This document shows positions 60,004-64,000 of a stretch of DNA of 64,000 nt, piece after piece. Positions within the stretch are counted from its first letter, which is position 1. Each line of letters begins with the position of its first letter. Source of the DNA: Pantoea sp. Ap-967 (lineage in GTDB: Bacteria > Pseudomonadota > Gammaproteobacteria > Pseudomonadales > Pseudomonadaceae). A program made the translations under genes and the position numbers. The DNA is taken from assembly GCF_011752565.1 (NCBI RefSeq), contig NZ_VWXK01000002.1, forward strand, positions 331,413 to 395,412, written 5' to 3'. The notes under the pieces were generated by a model. It was given only the letters and a program-made list of their open reading frames with translations. It was not told the origin of the DNA and searched no databases.

Positions 60004-61349
60004 GCCGCCACGGGCCAACTCAGGCACACGCGGCAACCACGGCGTGCGGCCTCATCGCTGAACCCCACCTGCGCCGTGCCGCCACTGCGCTGCACCAGGG
60101 TCTGCACGATCGACAAGCCCAGCCCCGCTCCCTCGCCACCCTGGGGCGCCACGCGGTAGAACGGGTCGAACACCCGTGACCAGGCGTGCGGGGGAATGCC
60201 GGGGCCATCGTCACACACGCACAGGGTAACCCGGCCGCCACCCTGCCCGGCCTGCAACACGATCTGCCCGCCCACGGGTGCGTGGCGGATGGCGTTTTCG
60301 ACCAGGTTACGAATCACGTTATGCAGGTGCATGTCCGCCAGCGGCACACGCACATCGTCCCCCTCCACCGCAACGTCCAGCTGCTTGTGCTCCAGCAGCG
60401 GCATCAGCGCTTCCAGCACCGAACGAAAGGCCCCGTGCACGGAGGCGTCCGCCGCCGCCGGCTCGCCCAGCTGGGCGCTCGCCGAGGCTAGCAACTGTTC
60501 GATCAGCTTACGGCTGCGGGCAATGCCCAGGCGCAACTGCGCCACCTGGGCCTGGGCACGCGCGGGCAGCGCCTGGTCTTCCAACCCCTGGGCCTGCAGG
60601 GACAACGCCGTCAGCGGCGTGCGCAGTTCATGGGCGGCATCGGCGACAAAGCGCTTTTGCCCCTCGACACCGCGGGCAACCCGCGCCAGCAGGCGGTTGA
60701 TTGCCTGGACGAAGGGCCGGATCTCGCTGGCCAGCAGGCGCTCGTCGACCGGGCGCAGGTCCTGTTCGTCACGGGTGTCGAGCGTCGCAGCCAAGCTGGC
60801 AACGGGCTTGAACAGCTCACGAATCAGGTTGGCGACCACCAGCAGCAGGATGGGGAACAAGATGGCAAAGGGCAGCAATGCTCGCCACGCGCTGGCCCGG
60901 GCATCACGGTTACGGCTGTCGATCTCCTGGGCCACCGCAAAGCGCCGGCCGGACGCTTCCTGGCCAACCAGCACGCGAAACGGCTCGCCGCCGACCACCA
61001 CGGTCGACCAGCCATCGGCCACCGAAGCCGCAATGGGCAACGGCAGCTGGCTATCATCGCCGTGGCTGACCACGGCGCCATCGGCGACATACTGGATGAC
61101 GATGCGTGTTTCCTCATCGTCCCCTGTGCTTTGCAATGGGGCGCTCGGGTAGTGAAATTGCAGGCCCTGGCGCGTGTACAGTGCCGCCACCTGGCGCAGG
61201 CTGTTGTCCTGCAGCGCCAGCGCCTCATCATAGGCCGTGAGGTAACTGAACAGGGCGCTCAGCGAAGCCACCAGCAAGATCGCCAGCGACAACGCCAGCG
61301 ACAGGCGCAACTGCAGCGACTGGCTCAGGCGTCTTTTGAAACCATCCAT
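59940..61349 (-). CDS. Sensor histidine kinase (QseC/PmrB-like)
   Basis: 469 residues. Two membrane spans (about 17-38 and 157-175) enclose a periplasmic sensor of about 120 residues; then HAMP-like linker, HisKA with H240 (ADAAHELRTPLTAL) and an ATPase domain (NLVENAIRHAP, GPGIPP, GAGLGLSIV). The fold should finish near CRVCLSWPVA; the last 20 residues (QKSTVADSSSERGAPWENAP) are antisense to the TonB-receptor remnant and are likely an acquired tail. The start overlaps the response-regulator gene by 25 bases. Confidence 0.9.
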   Translation of the reverse strand: MDGFKRRLSQSLQLRLSLALSLAILLVASLSALFSYLTAYDEALALQDNSLRQVAALYTRQGLQFHYPSAPLQSTGDDEETRIVIQYVADGAVVSHGDDSQLPLPIAASVADGWSTVVVGGEPFRVLVGQEASGRRFAVAQEIDSRNRDARASAWRALLPFAILFPILLLVVANLIRELFKPVASLAATLDTRDEQDLRPVDERLLASEIRPFVQAINRLLARVARGVEGQKRFVADAAHELRTPLTALSLQAQGLEDQALPARAQAQVAQLRLGIARSRKLIEQLLASASAQLGEPAAADASVHGAFRSVLEALMPLLEHKQLDVAVEGDDVRVPLADMHLHNVIRNLVENAIRHAPVGGQIVLQAGQGGGRVTLCVCDDGPGIPPHAWSRVFDPFYRVAPQGGEGAGLGLSIVQTLVQRSGGTAQVGFSDEAARRGCRVCLSWPVAAQKSTVADSSSERGAPWENAP

Positions 61350-61990
61350 CCCAGCCCCCTGATATTGCCGATCACATCCTTGCCCAGCTTGCGGCGCAGC
61401 GCGTGAATGATGAATTCCACTGCATTGCTTTCCACCTCGTTGCCCCAGCCGTAGAGCCGGTCTTCCAGTTCGCTGCGCGACAGGATCGCCCCTGGGCGCA
61501 CCAGCAACGCCTGGAGCAAGGCGAACTCACGGCTGGAAAGCTGCACGGGCGGCTGGCCTGGTACGCTGGCGCATTTGCTCGCCGGGTCCAGGGTGACCCG
61601 GCCGTTGCTCAATTGCGGCGCTGCCCGCCCGCCTTTGCGGCGCATCACGGCGCGCATCCTGGCCAGTAGCTCGGCCATCTCGAAGGGTTTCTGCAGGAAG
61701 TCGTCGGCGCCGCCGTCCAGGCCGCGCACGCGGTCATCGAGCCCATCACGGGCGGTGATGATCAACAACGGCACCGGGTTGTCGCCGGCACGCAATGCTT
61801 GCAGCAACTGCAGGCCGTCCTGGCCGGGCAAGCCCAGGTCGAGCAGTACCTGGTCGTAGGCTTGCGCGCGCAGGGCCGCTTCGGCGGCCAGCCCATCGGC
61901 AACCCAATCAACGGCATAACCGGCCAAGGCCAGCGCATCCTGCAGCGCCTGCGCAATCATGCTGTCGTCTTCGACCAGCAATACCCTCAT
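61325..61990 (-). CDS. OmpR-family response regulator
   Basis: 221 residues. Receiver with acidic pocket EDD (7-9), phospho-acceptor D51 and K102 (FLQKPF); C-terminal winged helix with LSSREFALLQALLVRPGAIL and VEFIIHALRRKLG. Cognate partner of the overlapping histidine kinase gene. Resembles QseB/PmrA; targets unknown, perhaps the membrane protein and lipoprotein genes upstream in the same direction. Confidence 0.92.
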   Translation of the reverse strand: MRVLLVEDDSMIAQALQDALALAGYAVDWVADGLAAEAALRAQAYDQVLLDLGLPGQDGLQLLQALRAGDNPVPLLIITARDGLDDRVRGLDGGADDFLQKPFEMAELLARMRAVMRRKGGRAAPQLSNGRVTLDPASKCASVPGQPPVQLSSREFALLQALLVRPGAILSRSELEDRLYGWGNEVESNAVEFIIHALRRKLGKDVIGNIRGLGWMVSKDA

Positions 61991-62057
61991 GGCCCTCTCC
62001 TCGGCGAACCGGCAGGGCAACGATAGCCGCCCTGCGCCGTCCGCGAAAGCCCGTGTA

Positions 62058-62480
62058 TCAGCCTTGGCGCGGGCCCTGCAGGGTGTCGAAGGTGCCCAGC
62101 AGCTCAACCATGGCCGCCTTGCACGCCGCCTGTTGCGGCGAGCTGGCCCGCAGCGCGTCCAGGGCGCGGTCGATGGCCTTGTCCAGCAGATGCCAGTCAC
62201 TCGCGGCGCGCGGTTTGATGCCGGCTTCGGCGTCATCCCAGCTTTTTTCAAGGTCCTTGATGCGCGCCTTGGCGCCTGGCAGGTCCTGGGCATCGACCTT
62301 GCTTGCGACATCCTGGGCGATGGCACGGAAGGCGCTCAGGTCGCCCAATTTGCTGGGCGCATGCACCCCCGAGGCTGACGCTGGCGGCTCATCGTGCTTC
62401 GAACAGCCTTGGGTGAAGGCCAGCACGCTGGCCAGGCAGGCGATGGCCAGTGTGGTGATGAACAGTGGTTTTGCAGGCAT
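62058..62480 (-). CDS. Putative lipoprotein, 140 aa
   Basis: N-terminal signal (FITTLAIACLASVLAFTQGC) with a lipobox-like end at the Cys (TQGC, atypical at -3), then a Pro/Ser linker and a helical domain (SAFRAIAQDVASKVDAQDLP). No known family. It lies between a membrane protein and the two-component genes, all on the minus strand, and may be a periplasmic accessory of that system. Confidence 0.7.
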   Translation of the reverse strand: MPAKPLFITTLAIACLASVLAFTQGCSKHDEPPASASGVHAPSKLGDLSAFRAIAQDVASKVDAQDLPGAKARIKDLEKSWDDAEAGIKPRAASDWHLLDKAIDRALDALRASSPQQAACKAAMVELLGTFDTLQGPRQG

Positions 62481-62513
62481 GGTGTGTACCCTCGTTATCA
62501 GGGGTGGGGGTTA

Positions 62514-63278
62514 TCAACGGGCAATTCGCTTGGCTTGGTTGGCACTGAACTGGGCAACGCTGACCAGCATGAAAATCACGCACAGGAAGATCGCGCTGGT
62601 CCAGGTTGCGCCCATGCCCAGGCCGCCGTATTCGCGGGCCTGGGTCAACAGGTCGCCCAGGGAGGCGCCGAGCGGGCGGGTGAGGATGTAGGCCAACCAG
62701 AACACCAGCACGGTGTTCACGCCCAGGCGCCAGGCGACCAGGCAGGCGGCGATCAGCACGGTGAAGATCAGCGAGCCGACACCAAAGCCCAGGCCTAGGG
62801 CCTCGGTGGCCAGATCGCCGCCGGCAGTGCCCAGGGCGAAGGTGCACAGCACGGTTGCCCAGTAGAAGCCTTCACGCCTGGGGGTGACGATCTCGCGGAT
62901 GGACAGGTTGCGCTCACTGGCGTACCAGACAGCGAAGTTGACGGCGAGCAGGCCTGCAAAGAAGGCACTGCTGGCGTACAGGCTGACGTTCAGTTCGTCG
63001 GTGAGGATGTCGGTAATCTGCGTGCCCAGAATGCTTACCAGCACCACATTGAGCCAGTAGATCCACGGCTCGCAATGGCGCTTGCGCAGTTGCATCGTCA
63101 GCGCCGCCGCCAATAACAGCGCCATTACCGCGCTGGTGATGCCCAGCCCCCAGCCGACATCGACGGCGAGAAAATCGGCGAATGTCTCCCCTACCGTGGT
63201 GGACATGACCTTGATGATCCAGAAGGACAATGTCACTTCCGGGACCTTGTTGAGCCATTCGCTATTCGTTGCGTTCAT
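62514..63278 (-). CDS. COG4705-like multi-pass membrane protein
   Basis: 254 residues with about eight membrane segments and an internal duplication: KVPEVTLSFWIIKVMSTTVG near the start and YWATVLCTFALGTAGGDLA in the middle. This matches the COG4705 family of uncharacterised membrane proteins. First gene of a four-gene unit with lipoprotein, regulator and kinase; likely the regulated function or an accessory sensor. Confidence 0.8.
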   Translation of the reverse strand: MNATNSEWLNKVPEVTLSFWIIKVMSTTVGETFADFLAVDVGWGLGITSAVMALLLAAALTMQLRKRHCEPWIYWLNVVLVSILGTQITDILTDELNVSLYASSAFFAGLLAVNFAVWYASERNLSIREIVTPRREGFYWATVLCTFALGTAGGDLATEALGLGFGVGSLIFTVLIAACLVAWRLGVNTVLVFWLAYILTRPLGASLGDLLTQAREYGGLGMGATWTSAIFLCVIFMLVSVAQFSANQAKRIAR

Positions 63279-63443
63279 CGGGTAAACCTCCTCGGTGCCC
63301 GTCTTGGTGTCTGGGCAGGAGGTTACGCATGAAGACTTAGCTGAGCCTGAGGGCCAGCCTGCTGAAAACCATGATGTTTTTTTAACGAATTTTTGCCAGA
63401 TGCTTGCTTAGGGTAGCGGCCTGATCACACAGGTAGCCCACCG

Positions 63444-63710
63444 ATGTCCCCACCCCTTCCCGACCCTGAGGATGACGCCCTGCTGACCCAGGCTGCCGAT
63501 TGGTGCCTGCGCCTGCATGACGGCAGTTGCACCGCTGCAGAGCGCGCCGCGTTCGAACGGTGGGTCCAGGCCGACGCCAGGCATGCCCTGGAGTACGCGA
63601 AGATGCTGGAAATCTGGGACCTGTGCGACGAGCTGCCCAGGCACGAAAGCACGCTGGACACGCTGCTGACGGTAACCTCACCGCGCATCAAGGGTGTGCT
63701 CGACAGCTAG
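63444..63710 (+). CDS. Stand-alone FecR N-terminal (DUF4880-type anti-sigma) domain protein
   Basis: 88 residues matching only the cytoplasmic anti-sigma part of FecR: ADWCLRLHDGSCTAAERAAF and FERWVQADARHALEYAKM. There is no membrane span or periplasmic FecR domain, and the stop is clean. AGGTAG lies 8 bases upstream of the ATG. Either the 5' remnant of a fecR gene cut by the following repeats, or a small soluble anti-sigma-like protein. No sigma gene is adjacent. Confidence 0.75.
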   Translation: MSPPLPDPEDDALLTQAADWCLRLHDGSCTAAERAAFERWVQADARHALEYAKMLEIWDLCDELPRHESTLDTLLTVTSPRIKGVLDS

Positions 63711-63753
63711 CCTGATATAAACCCCAGCTGTCGCAGCGCGCCACGCTCCCCCC

Positions 63754-63866
63754 GTAGGAGCGAGCACAGCTCGCGATGGGCTGCAAAGCAGCCCCAGCAT
63801 TACGAGCCACGAAACTGAAACCCTAGGGCCGCTACGCGCCCCATCGCGAGCTACGCTCGCTCCTAC
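63754..63866. repeat. REP pair core (GTAGGAGCGAGC type)
   Basis: Same core as 34309 and 39054 (GTAGGAGCGAGCACAGCTCG ... CTACGCTCGCTCCTAC). It separates the FecR-domain gene from the transposase start. Confidence 0.85.
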
Positions 63867-63922
63867 CGGGGCGTGAACTGCGCCCCAGATGTTGGACACC
63901 CGTCCATCACCTGGGGTTTTTC

Positions 63923-64000
63923 ATGAGCAAGTATCCAACACCTTTCAAGCGGTCAGCCATCCAAGCCTTCCTCGATCGAGGCTATGGCTTCCGCCATGTT
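63923..64000 (+). mobile_element. IS3-family transposase OrfA, first 26 codons (cut by the window edge)
   Basis: MSKYPTPFKRSAIQAFLDRG and on to the window end look like the start of an IS3/IS150-type OrfA helix-turn-helix protein. The preceding CCCCAG ATGTTGGACACC ... CTGGGG (63886-63916) could hold the insertion-sequence left end. Judged from 26 residues only. Confidence 0.55.

Noticed and set aside
19399..63866. Repeated palindromes considered as a possible CRISPR array
   Set aside because: Copies are kilobases apart, palindromic in pairs and in both orientations; no regular spacers and no cas genes.

Overview
The window is high-GC Gammaproteobacterial chromosome. Gene content and the dispersed REP sequences (GTAGGAGCGAGCRCAGCTCGC and GTGGGAGCGGGCTTGCCCGCG types) point to a Pseudomonas, most likely of the P. 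putida group. That assignment is inference; there is no rRNA or tRNA to anchor it. About 60 genes are supportable, nearly all metabolic, transport or regulatory. Both ends cut a gene: the C-terminal half of a LysR regulator on the left, and the first codons of an IS3-type transposase OrfA on the right.

Layout. 0-3.2 kb: LysR end, a DsbB-like protein with a 57-aa partner, a secreted metallo-beta-lactamase-fold hydrolase and a zinc alcohol dehydrogenase. 3.5-7.5 kb: a tight operon of two GMC (cholesterol-oxidase-like) flavoenzymes and a phosphatidylserine decarboxylase paralogue. 7.7-12.5 kb: cupin, AraC regulator, a broken aconitase/PrpF chimera, a Tat-exported lactonase-type propeller and a binding-protein-like protein without signal peptide. 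12.5-13.2 kb: an AT-rich scar holding an ABC ATPase fragment. 13.2-19.3 kb: Tat-exported amine oxidase, exported RidA, TonB-dependent receptor and LLM monooxygenase. 19.3-21 kb: repeats, GNAT, a leader-like ORF with terminator, and a P-loop kinase. 21-29.3 kb: two consecutive sigma/FecR/TonB-receptor iron-uptake systems with a receptor remnant between them. 29.3-34.3 kb: a GrpB-deaminase fusion and an MFS-MFS-TetR operon. 34.4-38.5 kb: a periplasmic three-subunit FAD/cytochrome c dehydrogenase with a GlcG/HbpS protein. 39.2-43.8 kb: GST, an uncharacterised protein, Rieske ferredoxin, ferredoxin reductase and a divergent MocR-type regulator. 43.8-46.1 kb: 2OG-Fe(II) oxygenase, TetR regulator and the alternative ribosomal protein L31. 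46.2-49.4 kb: hybrid histidine kinase and a KGG-repeat stress protein. 49.4-58.1 kb: a carnitine-type quaternary-amine catabolic cluster. 58-60 kb: repeat mosaic around a LysR gene and a TonB-receptor remnant. 60-63.3 kb: a two-component system with a membrane protein and a lipoprotein. 63.4-64 kb: a stand-alone FecR N-terminal domain and the IS start.

How genes fit together. The 49-58 kb cluster reads as a full route: NCS1 permease, GABA-aldehyde-type dehydrogenase, carnitine-dehydrogenase homologue, BKACE (dehydrocarnitine cleavage) and betainyl-CoA-type thioesterase, plus a Rieske oxygenase with the Glu bridging residue of quaternary-ammonium oxygenases and its reductase, under a GlxA/CdhR-like activator. 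At 13-19 kb an exported amine oxidase would make imines that the exported RidA could hydrolyse, beside an outer-membrane receptor and a flavin monooxygenase, suggesting scavenging of N- or S-containing compounds. At 39-44 kb a ferredoxin/reductase pair with an unknown 255-aa protein lies opposite a MocR regulator whose PLP lysine is missing.

The most unusual items are the PLP-lysine-less MocR with a perfect 9-bp inverted-repeat operator candidate, the GMC-GMC-Psd operon, the GrpB-RibD-type deaminase fusion, the aconitase-PrpF chimera, and a ~220-nt near-identical inverted repeat pair 39 kb apart.
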